DNA of 64,000 nucleotides from DASRBN01 sp035294305 (GCA_035294305.1 DATGLD010000019.1:1-64000), one strand, 5' to 3'. Shown: positions 42,667 through 51,665, numbered from the stretch's first letter. A program made the numbers and translations. Notes: a model not told the origin generated them from the letters alone.

Positions 42667-43027
42667 CATGAGTGATCCTGAATGTGAGAAACAGGCAGGG
42701 GAGAAAGGGCGGCCGCAAGGGGAGACTTTTGCGGTCGCCCTCCATATGTCCGTTCGCCAACATTCGGAATCTCTCATATTTATTTGCTCCCCAGGGAAAA
42801 ACAACCATCCCCACTACTGCCGTCCACAGCGCCATCATCGCCGCAAACTGTAGTCCCAACAGCAGCGTGGCAATCCATCCCTCCACGAGCGCCGAACTGG
42901 CTCCCACGACGAGCATATACAACCACCCCCTGCGACCCCAGGCAAGAGGGTGCATTTTAGCCCCATTTGCCAGCGCCCCGGCAAGCACGCCAATAACTAT
43001 CCAGAATGCCAGCAGCAACGTGTTCAT
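42539..43027 (-). CDS. small membrane protein, 3' end overlapping atpC
   Basis: 162 residues from ATG 43027 (GAGGA seven bases before). The first about 85 look real: three hydrophobic helices (LLLAFWIVIGVLAGALANGA, GWLYMLVVGASSALVEGW, AAMMALWTAVVGMVVFPWGA), recalling GlsB/YeaQ-like small membrane proteins. The remainder is translated from the hairpin at 42706-42741 and from the reverse strand of atpC and is probably not a native protein; the natural stop seems to be lost. Confidence 0.5.
   Translation of the reverse strand: MNTLLLAFWIVIGVLAGALANGAKMHPLAWGRRGWLYMLVVGASSALVEGWIATLLLGLQFAAMMALWTAVVGMVVFPWGANKYERFRMLANGHMEGDRKSLPLRPPFLPCLFLTFRITHVILAMGASGCDGDHAGEPVRLHAGGSKRVPAQPAFRRVPRLK
42706..42741 (+). 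terminator. terminator-like hairpin after atpC
   Basis: AGGGCGGCCGCAA (42706-42718) pairs with TTGCGGTCGCCCT (42729-42741), with one G-T pair. It lies 40 bases after the atpC stop. Confidence 0.55.
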
Positions 43028-43444
43028 CTACAAATCCTCACGAACCTGGTAATATTGCTTTCGTTAGAAACCGTAGCAGGCTGCTCCCATCGCCTAATAA
43101 TAGCCATGGATTGATGGTAGAACGCGCCTCTACGTGCTGGAAAATGCCAAGTTCTGCGAAATCATATGGATGGTGTATGCGCGCGAGAGCGCGCGAGAGC
43201 GTCCGCAAACTCAACCGACTCGCTGAATGGAACATACTGGTCATTTACTTACGGCATTTCCTGAGTATAGATCACATTGAATAACGGCAACTAAAGACTT
43301 TTGCCCGCTGGTTATCCAGAAGTGACAGGAGATTCTTCGCTGCGCTTAGATGTGGCCATTTCACCTCAGTATAGCGATGCAAGATGATAAAATAGGATCA
43401 CTAAGCCTTGCTTTTTGAAGCAGAAGATGGAGCGCAAATATCAT
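43028..43444. other. spacer upstream of gpmI
   Basis: No gene seen. It holds a short GCGCGAGAGC direct repeat (near 43178-43200) and should carry the promoters of gpmI and of the small membrane protein. Confidence 0.4.
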
Positions 43445-45028
43445 ATGAGTACGACACCTGCCGGGCGACCGCGCCCATTTGTCTTGATTGTTATGGATGG
43501 CTGGGGCATCAATCCTCGTAAAGAGGGCAACGCTATTGCGCTTGCCAGTACTCCGCATATTGATGAACTGGCGCGCAAGTGGCCGCATACGTCCATAAAA
43601 ACTTCTGGCGAGGCGGTTGGACTGCCGGAGGGGCAGATGGGCAATTCCGAGGTTGGCCACCAGAATATCGGGGCGGGCAAGCGCGTTTTACAGGACTTCA
43701 CACGCGTTAGCGAATCGATTAAAGATGGCACATTTTTTCAGAATCCGGCCTTGCTCAGGGCCATCGAGCATGTCAAGAAAAACTCCTCGCGCCTGCATAT
43801 TTGTGGCTTGCTGGGCAATGGCGGCGTGCATGCCCACGAAAGCCATTTAGAGGCACTGCTGCGCCTGGCGCACATGCACAATATAGAGCAAGTGTACATT
43901 CACTCATTTACCGATGGCCGCGATACCTCACCGACGGGCGGTATGGAGTTCATGCGCCAGCTGGAGGCGCGGGCCAGGGAGATTGGCGGCGAGCATCCCG
44001 CGAGAGTCGCGACCGTTAGTGGGCGCTACTACGCGATGGATCGCGATAATCGCTGGGATCGAACGGCGATGACCTATTTTGCCATGACGCGCGGCGAGGG
44101 CCAGCATGCCGGTTCCGCGCTTGCCGCAATTCAGCAATCCTATGAGAAAGGCGTCACCGACGAGTTCATTGTTCCCACGGTCGTGATGGAAGACAACCTC
44201 CCCGTAGCCGTCGTGCGGGACGGTGATGCGCTTATTCACTACAATTTTCGCCCCGATCGGGCTCGCCAGCTGACCAAGGCGTTCGTGCTGAAAGAATTGC
44301 CGCCACAGGCCGGGGGGAAATTTAATCGCGGGCCGCGCCTGAAAGACCTGGAATACGTCATGATGACGGAATATGAAGAGGGGCTGGACGCCGGCGTCGC
44401 CTATCGCGCCGACAATGTGGATATGCCCCTGGCGCGTGTGATCTCTGAGCATGGCTTGCGCCAATTCCACACCGCCGAGACGGAAAAGTACGCGCACGTC
44501 ACCTACTTCATCAATGGCCGGCGCGAAACGCCATTTCCAGGAGAGGATCGTGTGCTGGTGCCATCGCCCAAAGTCCCTACCTATGATTTGCAGCCGGAGA
44601 TGAGCGCGGCAGGCGTGACCGATACGGCAGTTGAAGCCATCCGCAGCGGCGTGTATGACCTGGTGATTATGAACTATGCCAATGCTGACATGGTTGGGCA
44701 TACAGGTGTGCTGGAAGCAGCGATCAAAGCGGTTGAAGCGGTTGATAAGGGCGTGGGGCGCGTAGTGGAAGCCGCGCTGGCGGCAGGTGGAGGCTTGCTG
44801 ATCACGGCTGACCATGGCAATGCAGAGCAATTGATCGAGTACGATACGGGCAAGCCCTTTACCGCCCATACTACCTATCCGGTGCCGCTTTACCTGGTTG
44901 TGCCGCAGTTAGCGCGGGCGCGCCTGCGCGACGATGGCATCCTGGCCGATGTTGCGCCGACCATTCTCCAGGTGATGCACATTCCACAACCCAAAGATAT
45001 GACGGGACGCTCATTAATTTTGCCCTAA
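43445..45028 (+). CDS. gpmI: 2,3-bisphosphoglycerate-independent phosphoglycerate mutase
   Basis: 527 residues of the alkaline phosphatase superfamily; interconverts 3- and 2-phosphoglycerate in glycolysis using two metal ions, usually Mn. Metal and serine residues are seen in VLIVMDGWGINP and GQMGNSEVGHQNIGAGK; the phosphotransferase domain has IHSFTDGRDTSP and SGRYYAMDRDNRWDR; the late metal site is NYANADMVGHTG and ITADHGNAEQL. ATG 43445 is chosen since it precedes the family core by the usual 10 residues; 43427 is an alternative. Confidence 0.95.
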   Translation: MSTTPAGRPRPFVLIVMDGWGINPRKEGNAIALASTPHIDELARKWPHTSIKTSGEAVGLPEGQMGNSEVGHQNIGAGKRVLQDFTRVSESIKDGTFFQNPALLRAIEHVKKNSSRLHICGLLGNGGVHAHESHLEALLRLAHMHNIEQVYIHSFTDGRDTSPTGGMEFMRQLEARAREIGGEHPARVATVSGRYYAMDRDNRWDRTAMTYFAMTRGEGQHAGSALAAIQQSYEKGVTDEFIVPTVVMEDNLPVAVVRDGDALIHYNFRPDRARQLTKAFVLKELPPQAGGKFNRGPRLKDLEYVMMTEYEEGLDAGVAYRADNVDMPLARVISEHGLRQFHTAETEKYAHVTYFINGRRETPFPGEDRVLVPSPKVPTYDLQPEMSAAGVTDTAVEAIRSGVYDLVIMNYANADMVGHTGVLEAAIKAVEAVDKGVGRVVEAALAAGGGLLITADHGNAEQLIEYDTGKPFTAHTTYPVPLYLVVPQLARARLRDDGILADVAPTILQVMHIPQPKDMTGRSLILP

Positions 45029-45050
45029 TGGTGGGGAGAGTGGAGGGCGA

Positions 45051-45142
45051 CCACAAGGGTAGGAGGGAGTTGGAGGCGGTCTCGGCCGCATAGGGGCTCA
45101 AAGAAAACAGGAGCGGAGGGCGTACCCTTGGTGGCCCTCCGC
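45051..45142. repeat. REP-like palindrome after gpmI
   Basis: GGAGGGCGACCACAAGGGTA near 45053 faces TACCCTTGGTGGCCCTCC near 45123, and a tight hairpin GCGGAGGGC/GCCCTCCGC occupies 45113-45142. It is related to the palindrome at 50475-50616 and can end gpmI transcription. Confidence 0.55.
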
Positions 45143-45177
45143 ATAAAAGCACCCGGTTGCCTTTGCGCCAAAATGCA

Positions 45178-45236
45178 TAACAGTTATCCACATATTTGAA
45201 TGTAAAATGTGGATAACTGTTAACCCGTGTGGATAA
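45178..45236. promoter_or_regulatory. cluster of three perfect DnaA boxes
   Basis: TTATCCACA is at 45184-45192, and its reverse complement TGTGGATAA is at 45208-45216 and 45228-45236. The first two sit in a perfect 15-bp inverted repeat (45178-45192 against 45208-45222) with an AT-rich 15-base loop; the last two are spaced 20 bases start to start. The site is between convergent genes. It could titrate DnaA, or be part of a replication control region. Confidence 0.7.
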
Positions 45237-45269
45237 CGAGCAATACATGTAATGCAAGACGATTGATCA

Positions 45270-47072
45270 TCAGGCCCCAATTACTTGCATCCATTGTAGC
45301 AGGCGGGCCTGCCGCTCTGCCTCATTATTCGGCAGGGCCAGCGGCCTGCCGCGAGCATCAATGACCAGTCCTACCAGACCTCCGTCAATTTCTTCAGCCG
45401 CGCGTGCCCTCTCACCCGGCCCTAAGCCGACATCAACGGTTGGCGCCGGATAGAGCGTCAACAATGCCTGCTCGTTTACACGCAGGGGGATGATTTCGAG
45501 CGTGCCGCTCATGACATCTAGAGTCACCTGTCGTCCGTTGCTGTATTCTACGCCAACGCGGATGGCAAGCTGGCCGGGAGGTAATATACCATATGGTACA
45601 ACGCACGTGCCCAGGCGATGCGCGACGGCGTCATTCTCGTTCACCTGCACCGCCGCAATGGGAGCTATAGTAGCCACGGCTCCCAACTGCGTAATCAGCA
45701 TGGTACTATCCAGGATCATCGATGTAACGCCGCGCGGCTGCAAGGCATCGAGCAGCATGAGCATAGCCTGGCCGAATTTCGGAGCATGGGCCAGCACGCC
45801 TCCCGTGGCTAAGATCAGATCGGCCTCGAACTGGCCGGGATGTGTCCTATCTGCCGCTTCGACGGCGAGCCTCATTGCTTCACGCGCGAACGCCTGCGCA
45901 ATTTGCAACTCGCGCTGGTTTGCTGGTAACACCTGCGGATGCTGCATGCAGTTGCGTGCATAGTGCTGCAATTCTTCATCGCTGGTGGAAAAAGGAAGCC
46001 AGCGGGCAATACGTTTCGGGCCTGCTTTTTGTAGGATGGCTCCTATGCCTGGGCCAACCCCTATTCCGGTATCTACGATGGGGATAAACTCGCCGCGCTC
46101 GCTGGCCATCATTACGGTTGTATTTGTTCCACCAACATCCACCGCGGTTACATTCATCGCATAGTGCTGGGCGAGAAATCGCACAAGGCTACTTAGCGAG
46201 CTGGCCGTTGCCACGGGCGCTGTGGCGGCCCATGAGCGCATACGTTCGTAACCGGGAATGCTCTGTATGATATCACGCTCATAGAGAGCCATAGCGGTCA
46301 TGCTCACGGGTCCAAGCTGAGCCTGAGAGGTGAGTGTGTCGATGCGCGTAACTTCGGCGAACCCTTTCAACATGGTGCGTACGGCTTCGACATATTGGGG
46401 AGCGCCCGCGTAGAGGACGGGCAACCGGCGCGAAGTATTGCCGGGGGAGTATGCTTCGAGCGCACCGGATTGTAGCGTGTTGATGATTAACTGGCAGGCC
46501 TCTTGTAGAGGTGTCGCGCCGGCCGGTCCTTCGGCGTTGCCTACAATCAGGACGGCATCGGGCTGCAGTTCCCGCATCCGTTGCAACTGGTTCTTCCACT
46601 CAGCGGCCAGCCGTTCGGGTGTCCAGGACGACGCTGGATTCGCATTCGAACTCGCAGCTGCTTGAAAGGCAGGAGAGGATATGGCAAAGGTTTCCGCGTA
46701 GAGTCCAGAAACGGCCTGGGTAGCAAGTTCATCGAGGGCTGCGCTTACGCCTCCAAGTACGACCAGCCGCATCGTTCCCCCGACGCTTACGGTCGTGACA
46801 AACACATCTACCCCATTCCCGTCCGGCCGTTCGGGAGAGATCATCTGTCCGTCGGATACCAGTTGACGGCCAGTGATATGCTCGATGCGGTGAATTGCCT
46901 GGATAATACCGCGCGTAATATCTTCGTTCGGGTTCGAGAGGCTAGTAGGCGCTTCACCTCGTGCCATCAGACGATACTGATTTTCGACCAGGCCCAGCAG
47001 CGAAACTTTTGTGAAGACGCTGCCACAATCGACAACCAGGATCGAATTAGCCGATGCTGGATTGCGATTCAT
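45270..47072 (-). CDS. MutL/GlmL-like ASKHA ATPase
   Basis: 600 residues of the glutamate mutase L family, actin-fold ATPases found next to adenosylcobalamin mutases. Phosphate-binding loops are ILVVDCGSVFTKVSLLG at the N-terminus and VTAVDVGGTNTTVMMASERG near residue 320; LILATGGVLAHAPKFGQAM is the adenosine-side motif. No glutamate mutase S or E subunit is in the window, and the direct upstream neighbour is a zinc-ribbon scaffold-like protein, so the role is probably not mutase repair. ATG 47072 (MNRNPASANS) is used; an in-frame ATG at 47114 is possible, but its AGGAG abuts the start codon. Confidence 0.75.
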   Translation of the reverse strand: MNRNPASANSILVVDCGSVFTKVSLLGLVENQYRLMARGEAPTSLSNPNEDITRGIIQAIHRIEHITGRQLVSDGQMISPERPDGNGVDVFVTTVSVGGTMRLVVLGGVSAALDELATQAVSGLYAETFAISSPAFQAAASSNANPASSWTPERLAAEWKNQLQRMRELQPDAVLIVGNAEGPAGATPLQEACQLIINTLQSGALEAYSPGNTSRRLPVLYAGAPQYVEAVRTMLKGFAEVTRIDTLTSQAQLGPVSMTAMALYERDIIQSIPGYERMRSWAATAPVATASSLSSLVRFLAQHYAMNVTAVDVGGTNTTVMMASERGEFIPIVDTGIGVGPGIGAILQKAGPKRIARWLPFSTSDEELQHYARNCMQHPQVLPANQRELQIAQAFAREAMRLAVEAADRTHPGQFEADLILATGGVLAHAPKFGQAMLMLLDALQPRGVTSMILDSTMLITQLGAVATIAPIAAVQVNENDAVAHRLGTCVVPYGILPPGQLAIRVGVEYSNGRQVTLDVMSGTLEIIPLRVNEQALLTLYPAPTVDVGLGPGERARAAEEIDGGLVGLVIDARGRPLALPNNEAERQARLLQWMQVIGA

Positions 47073-47190
47073 GATCTGCCCTGGTCCCTCCTCCAGTTTA
47101 GTCTCTGTATACATCTCCTTTGTCCTTTGTGCTCGAATCGGCTGCGAAAGAACCGGTGTAGGCGCTCCTCAGGGGTAATCCTGGCCCCCT

Positions 47191-48693
47191 TTAATGAGAG
47201 AACCAGCTGCGGATAGTTTCGATAAACCCTCGTCGTGCCGGTTTGTTGCCCGAGGAGTTCGCGTTGGGCCTATGTGCGTTGTTGGCCTGAGACGGTGATG
47301 CTCCTCCACCATAGGGTGGCAACTGCTGTCCAGGCATGCCGGGCGCATTTACGGGCGTGTATGCCTGTGATCCTGCTGGCACATACCCTTGAACAGGCAA
47401 TCCCTGCTGCATGCCCGCTAGCGCATTATTAGGCTGCGGCAAGGACCCAGATGGATTGGGTGATTGCGCAGGCATCTGTCTCATCTGCGTAGATGCCGGC
47501 TGCTGTTGGAATAACTCCCCTTGAAATCCTTGCTGGTATCCAGGAGTGGAGCCTGGCTGTGAAGGGAAATAGGGAGCTGTTGATGCCACGCCCAGCATTG
47601 AAGAAAAGACATTGGCCGCGACCTCGCTCTGCTCATATGGCCCGGCTTCTCCGCGGGGGCGGCTTGGCACGCGCACATTCTCGACACGTGGAGGATTGCC
47701 GTATGGCGTGGGCCGTATGGTACTCGCAGGCTCTAGTTGCTGTCCCTGCCCCTCTTCAGATGCGCGCAGCCAGTGCGGCAGGGAGTTCATATCGATCAGG
47801 GAGGCTCCTGTTAGATTTCCACCGTTACTATTACTATTTGGAACCTGCATGGATGCCTGTTGTGGGCGTTCCTGCCCCTGCTCGCTTTCACGTAGCCAGC
47901 CGGGCAAGGAATTCATATCGAGCAGCGAAGATGCGCCGATTCCCGATTGCGGACCCTGCTGGCCAGGTGCTGAAGCGGGCGCCTGGTTATGAAATGCGGC
48001 TTGCTGGCCTGGAGGATTGGCTTGCACAGGTGAATTGGCCTGCCCCCCCAACCATGGAGGTAACGCTTGCTGGTCGATCAGTTCATGTGATGAAAAGCCC
48101 TGGGGAGCCGGAGCATAAGAGGCCATGCCTGTTGCCTGGTTATTGTGTCCCGTGTACGGCGGATTATTGCCCGGGGTGAGAGGTTGGACCGCTGGCGATT
48201 GGTGCTGCTGCGGCAAATTTCGTATCCAATCAGGTAAAGCGTCAGGTTGAACCAGGCTGGAGGCGTCGATGTTTTTCGGCGCAGGCTGATTCGCTCCTGG
48301 CTGTTTCTCCTGCAGCCAGGATGGCAGGGATTGTTCATCGATCAGGGAACTGGCGGCAAAACCCGTGGGAGGCAAAAAATCGCTATCAGTATCAGGAGCC
48401 GGCATCGAAGCCGCGCGCCAGGCCGGTATCTTTGCTGAATTACCTGCCTCCGCTAGGTCCGATTTTTCCGATCTCATCCAGCTGGGCAGCGCACCCTCGT
48501 CAGAAAATTCGTGGGACATATATCCTGCTTGCCCATCCGCTGATGCTTTCGATCCCGCGGGTCGCTCACTGGTGCGCAGCGATTCTAGCCACGCCGGTAG
48601 CTCCGGCTGTTCATTCGACAAGGGCAAGCCACAGACCGGGCAATAAAGTGCGCCTGCCTGGACGGACTTCCCACAGCGTTTACATGTAATCAC
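47191..48693 (-). CDS. zinc-ribbon protein with repeated LPxWL motifs
   Basis: 500 residues. A single zinc ribbon opens it (ITCKRCGKSVQAGALYCPVCGLPL). The rest is low-complexity, rich in Q, P, S, N and G, but punctuated by seven short conserved motifs of the form (L/A)-(I/L)-D-x-x-(S/A)-LP-x-W-(L/I/M): ELPAWLESL, ALPSWMRSE, SLPSWLQEK, ALPDWIRNL, ALPPWLGGQ, SLPGWLRES and SLPHWLRAS. The last residues RRGFIETIRSWFSH form an amphipathic helix. This looks like a scaffold whose repeated motifs dock a partner and whose end touches a membrane. It is upstream of the MutL-like ATPase in the same direction (118 bases), so that ATPase is one possible partner. Function unknown. Confidence 0.65.
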   Translation of the reverse strand: MITCKRCGKSVQAGALYCPVCGLPLSNEQPELPAWLESLRTSERPAGSKASADGQAGYMSHEFSDEGALPSWMRSEKSDLAEAGNSAKIPAWRAASMPAPDTDSDFLPPTGFAASSLIDEQSLPSWLQEKQPGANQPAPKNIDASSLVQPDALPDWIRNLPQQHQSPAVQPLTPGNNPPYTGHNNQATGMASYAPAPQGFSSHELIDQQALPPWLGGQANSPVQANPPGQQAAFHNQAPASAPGQQGPQSGIGASSLLDMNSLPGWLRESEQGQERPQQASMQVPNSNSNGGNLTGASLIDMNSLPHWLRASEEGQGQQLEPASTIRPTPYGNPPRVENVRVPSRPRGEAGPYEQSEVAANVFSSMLGVASTAPYFPSQPGSTPGYQQGFQGELFQQQPASTQMRQMPAQSPNPSGSLPQPNNALAGMQQGLPVQGYVPAGSQAYTPVNAPGMPGQQLPPYGGGASPSQANNAHRPNANSSGNKPARRGFIETIRSWFSH

Positions 48694-48950
48694 TTTTACT
48701 CCTCACTTTCGCCAGGCCCCGGCATAATGGCTAACTGTTTCACCTGGACGCGTACAAACCGGAATGCGCTTGCTACGAACGCAGTGTATCATGCTTTTTT
48801 GAGCTTGACAACGACGACTACCCAGAAGGGGTATCCTCCGGTAAGCGATATGATAAGACATATTGATATGATACAATACACGCGTTACTACTCTCCCAAA
48901 AGTACTACGGAACCTATCCAGACTAACTACTAATCGATCAGGAGGTTTTC

Positions 48951-49409
48951 ATGTCACAGCAGCTTGAGGGTTGGGGCGGAACTGTGCATGGACATTTGTT
49001 GCAGCTTACCCTCCCCCTTCCCCCTAGCATTAATGAACAGTATGCTACTGTGAATGGTCATCGCGTGAGTTCGCAGATTGCTCGTCGCTACAAACAGCAG
49101 GTGCAAGAGACCCTGCGCTTGCTCAAGCGGCAGGGCTTGCTGCCCGATGAATTGTGCCATCACTTTCGCCAGGGCTATCTAGCTCTCTTCCTCGACTTCT
49201 ACTTCACCACACCCCTCAAAAGAGACCTCGATGGAGGTCTGAAGATCACATTAGATGCGCTTTGCGAAGGGTTAGGCCTGAATGACAACCGTGTGGTGGA
49301 CATTCACCTGACGAAGCACATTGACCCCTTACATCCCCATCTCTATGTTGAGTTGGAGCCGCTGACCGATTGGCAGTTCGATAAGGAGTATGTCCTCCTG
49401 GCACACTAA
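48951..49409 (+). CDS. RusA-like Holliday junction resolvase
   Basis: 152 residues. The RusA core is clear: LTLPLPPSINEQYATVNG at the N-terminus, LALFLDFYF, then RDLDGGLKITLDALCEGLGL and NDNRVVDIHLTK with the catalytic aspartates. RusA enzymes cut four-way DNA junctions as dimers and are often of phage origin; here no phage genes are near. AGGAGG lies before the ATG. Confidence 0.85.
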   Translation: MSQQLEGWGGTVHGHLLQLTLPLPPSINEQYATVNGHRVSSQIARRYKQQVQETLRLLKRQGLLPDELCHHFRQGYLALFLDFYFTTPLKRDLDGGLKITLDALCEGLGLNDNRVVDIHLTKHIDPLHPHLYVELEPLTDWQFDKEYVLLAH

Positions 49410-49509
49410 AACCCCACGCTTGCTTCTATGCAAAGCCTTCATTACAATAAAACTGGCAATATCATGTTTCTGTAACAAATTGCCCATATTTTCTCAGAGG
49501 GAGTTATAG

Positions 49510-50529
49510 ATGTCCGGAATTGCTCATAGAATGTCACCTCGTTTCATCCCTTGGCGAGTGGCTGAAGCGTATTCGTCCATACACTTGCGCGCGCCTGTGA
49601 CTTTGGCCCGCAATACTCAGATCAGCGCATCTGGAAGGGGCCCCAAACTACTGCTCGGCCTGGTCTTTAGCTGTATCATTGCTCTGCTGGCGCGGAGGCG
49701 GCGGTCACTTACACGCGGCGGCGCCGCCGGGACAGTTGCAGTTGGCACGGCGATTTTCGGCATGGGAGGCTGGTCATGGGGCCTCTCATTAATTTATTTC
49801 TTCGTCTCTTCAACGCTGTTCTCACACTATCGCGAGCGCGAGAAGGCCCGTGCCGCCGCGGACAAGTTCAGCAAGGGGTCTGAGCGCGATATCGGGCAAG
49901 TGGCGGCCAATGGCGGTCTCGCGACGCTACTGGCGCTCGCCTATGGCCTGTCCGGCTCATCATCACGCGCAAAATTATTGCAGGCCGGTTTTACGGGGGC
50001 GTTGGCAACTGCTAATGCCGATACCTGGGCTACAGAGTTGGGCGTGCTCAGCAGGCAAGACCCGCGTTTGATTACGTCGGGGAAGCGTGTTTCACCTGGA
50101 ACCTCAGGTGGTATTACGCTGCTGGGCACGACGGCCTCGGCGCTGGGGGCTTTTTCGCTGGGCCTCGTTTTTTGGGGTTTACAGCGATTTCCCCGATCGT
50201 TCGCATCACTGCCATTTGTTGCGCTGCTGAGTGGGCTGGCGGGAAGTTTTTTCGACAGCTTGCTGGGCGCAACCGTACAGGCCATGTATTATTGCCCTAT
50301 ATGCGGGAAAGAGACCGAACGACGCATCCATAGCTGTGGGGTGAAGACGACACCGCTGCGCGGCGTGCCATGGATCGATAATGATGTGGTGAATTTTGTG
50401 GCGACAATGTTTGGGGCGATAGTGGCTCTCTCCCTGGCATTTTTTGCGACAAGGGCAAGCGTGCAGCACCTCGAGGAGGGCGACCACCAGGGTTCCCACC
50501 CTGCCGTCCCTCTCCCGCCCTTACTATGA
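49510..50529 (+). CDS. DUF92 family membrane protein
   Basis: 339 residues with five or more membrane helices. The family core is TRGGAAGTVAVGTAIFGMGG, ANGGLATLLALAYGL, TANADTWATELGVLSRQDPR, RVSPGTSGGITLLGT and LSGLAGSFFDSLLGATVQA. The plant member VTE6 acts in phytyl-phosphate phosphorylation, so an isoprenoid-phosphate kinase role is possible but not shown for bacteria. A CPICG...HSCG zinc-type loop is inserted near residue 265. The last about 15 residues are read from the repeat at 50475-50616 and are probably not native. Confidence 0.8.
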   Translation: MSGIAHRMSPRFIPWRVAEAYSSIHLRAPVTLARNTQISASGRGPKLLLGLVFSCIIALLARRRRSLTRGGAAGTVAVGTAIFGMGGWSWGLSLIYFFVSSTLFSHYREREKARAAADKFSKGSERDIGQVAANGGLATLLALAYGLSGSSSRAKLLQAGFTGALATANADTWATELGVLSRQDPRLITSGKRVSPGTSGGITLLGTTASALGAFSLGLVFWGLQRFPRSFASLPFVALLSGLAGSFFDSLLGATVQAMYYCPICGKETERRIHSCGVKTTPLRGVPWIDNDVVNFVATMFGAIVALSLAFFATRASVQHLEEGDHQGSHPAVPLPPLL

Positions 50530-50616
50530 CGACGTACCCTTGCGAAGTGTCCTCGTGGTCATAGCAAGGGCGGGGGCAATGGTGGATGGGGGTGGAGACC
50601 CTGGTGGTCGCCCTCC
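50475..50616. repeat. nested long palindrome (REP/MITE-like)
   Basis: Outer arms of 19 bases (50475-50493 and 50598-50616, GGAGGGCGACCACCAGGGT) are perfect inverses. Inner arms 50514-50530 and 50558-50574 (CCCGCCCTTACTATGAC) match at 16 of 17. It overlaps the end of the DUF92 frame. Related half-units are seen at 36760-36840, 42706-42741 and 45051-45142. Confidence 0.7.
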
Positions 50617-50748
50617 AGGGGATACTTCACGCTTGCTAGCGCGAAAAAATGTCAGGGGGGACGGTTAAAAGTATCCCTTATGAGCATGCCGCGCATCTCT
50701 ATTATAGTCAATCAAATCACTATTCTTAATAAATAGGAGGCGTGTAGC

Positions 50749-51231
50749 ATGAACATAGTAGGAAAGCTTGTATCAACTTCCTGGCGTCCAGGGCGCGCGG
50801 CTCTCGCCGGCATAGTAGCCCTGGGCGTCTATACGGCGGAAATGGAGGTTGATATGGCCGTGACTCGCAATCACTTCAGCGATGTACATTTCATCGAAGG
50901 ATTATTGCCGGGAAAGACAGGTAAGTGGGAAGCGAAGAATCGACCCCTACTGGCATGGGGAATACATTTGGTTAATGGAGTGATGCTTGCGGAGTTGTAT
51001 GCCGCGGTAATCAAGCGATTGTTGCCGGGTCCAGATTGGCTGAGAGGCGTGATCTTCGGCGAGGCGTTCATCGTTTCTGTATGGTGGTTGACGCCCCTGG
51101 CGGATAAGTATCACCCTTTGATCAAGCGCGGTGTGCTACCACCGCTCGCCAACTGGACCTCGTTTTTGCAGAATATTGTGCGTCATTTCTTCTTTGGCCT
51201 GACGCTGGGATTGCTGTACCGCGAGCGATGA
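50749..51231 (+). CDS. conserved membrane protein of unknown function
   Basis: 160 residues with a start after AGGAGG. Three or four hydrophobic helices (AALAGIVALGVYTAEMEVDM, LAWGIHLVNGVMLAELYAAV, GVIFGEAFIVSVWWLTPLAD, IVRHFFFGLTLGLLY). Polar residues inside helices (E, D, H) could bind a metal or ligand. The family is not recognised. It converges on the DUF4870-like gene with a 2-base gap. Confidence 0.6.
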   Translation: MNIVGKLVSTSWRPGRAALAGIVALGVYTAEMEVDMAVTRNHFSDVHFIEGLLPGKTGKWEAKNRPLLAWGIHLVNGVMLAELYAAVIKRLLPGPDWLRGVIFGEAFIVSVWWLTPLADKYHPLIKRGVLPPLANWTSFLQNIVRHFFFGLTLGLLYRER

Positions 51232-51233
51232 GA

Positions 51234-51665
51234 TCAGAATCCGCTGCCGAGGTAGCGGCCTATGACCGGCAGGCGGTAATTGGGCCGGAACCAGACCATA
51301 ATAATCAGGTACACCGCCAGGATGATCATGACCCACATGATGATCGAGGCCAGCAGGCCGAGGCCAAAAACTAGAACGCCACCAAGTATGGGGATCAGAC
51401 CAAACACGTGTTGCAGCAGGTGTACCACAAAGTAAAGTATTGAGAGTACACCGAAAACAATCCCTGATTGCCCGGCCTGTACCCGCACATTGCGATTTTT
51501 CTCAATAAAGTAGATGATCAATCCTGGAAGCCAGCCCAATGGCAAGAATAAGCTGATGATCAGGCTGACCGCGTAAATCAAGATACTTTCGAGACGTTCG
51601 TCGAGACCAAGAGTCGTCCCTCTACTTATCGTTCTGCTTCTTGACATTCTTTCCCTATTCATCAT
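51234..51665 (-). CDS. DUF4870-like membrane protein
   Basis: 143 residues from ATG 51665. After a basic, serine/arginine-rich N-terminus there are three or four helices in the order expected of DUF4870/Tic20-like proteins (SILIYAVSLIISLFLPLGWL, LIIYFIEKNRNVRVQAGQS, IVFGVLSILYFVVHLL, LLASIIMWVMIILAVYLIIM). Function unknown. GAGGAAG precedes two adjacent ATGs. A longer frame to 51767 exists but lacks a ribosome site. Confidence 0.65.
   Translation of the reverse strand: MMNRERMSRSRTISRGTTLGLDERLESILIYAVSLIISLFLPLGWLPGLIIYFIEKNRNVRVQAGQSGIVFGVLSILYFVVHLLQHVFGLIPILGGVLVFGLGLLASIIMWVMIILAVYLIIMVWFRPNYRLPVIGRYLGSGF

Noticed and set aside
42539..42700. True antisense coding over atpC
   Set aside because: The residues there are arginine- and glycine-rich read-through from the membrane protein frame with no family resemblance.
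45178..45236. Calling the DnaA box cluster an origin of replication
   Set aside because: There are only three boxes, no dnaA, dnaN or gyrase genes nearby and no clear unwinding region, so only a DnaA-binding cluster is supported.
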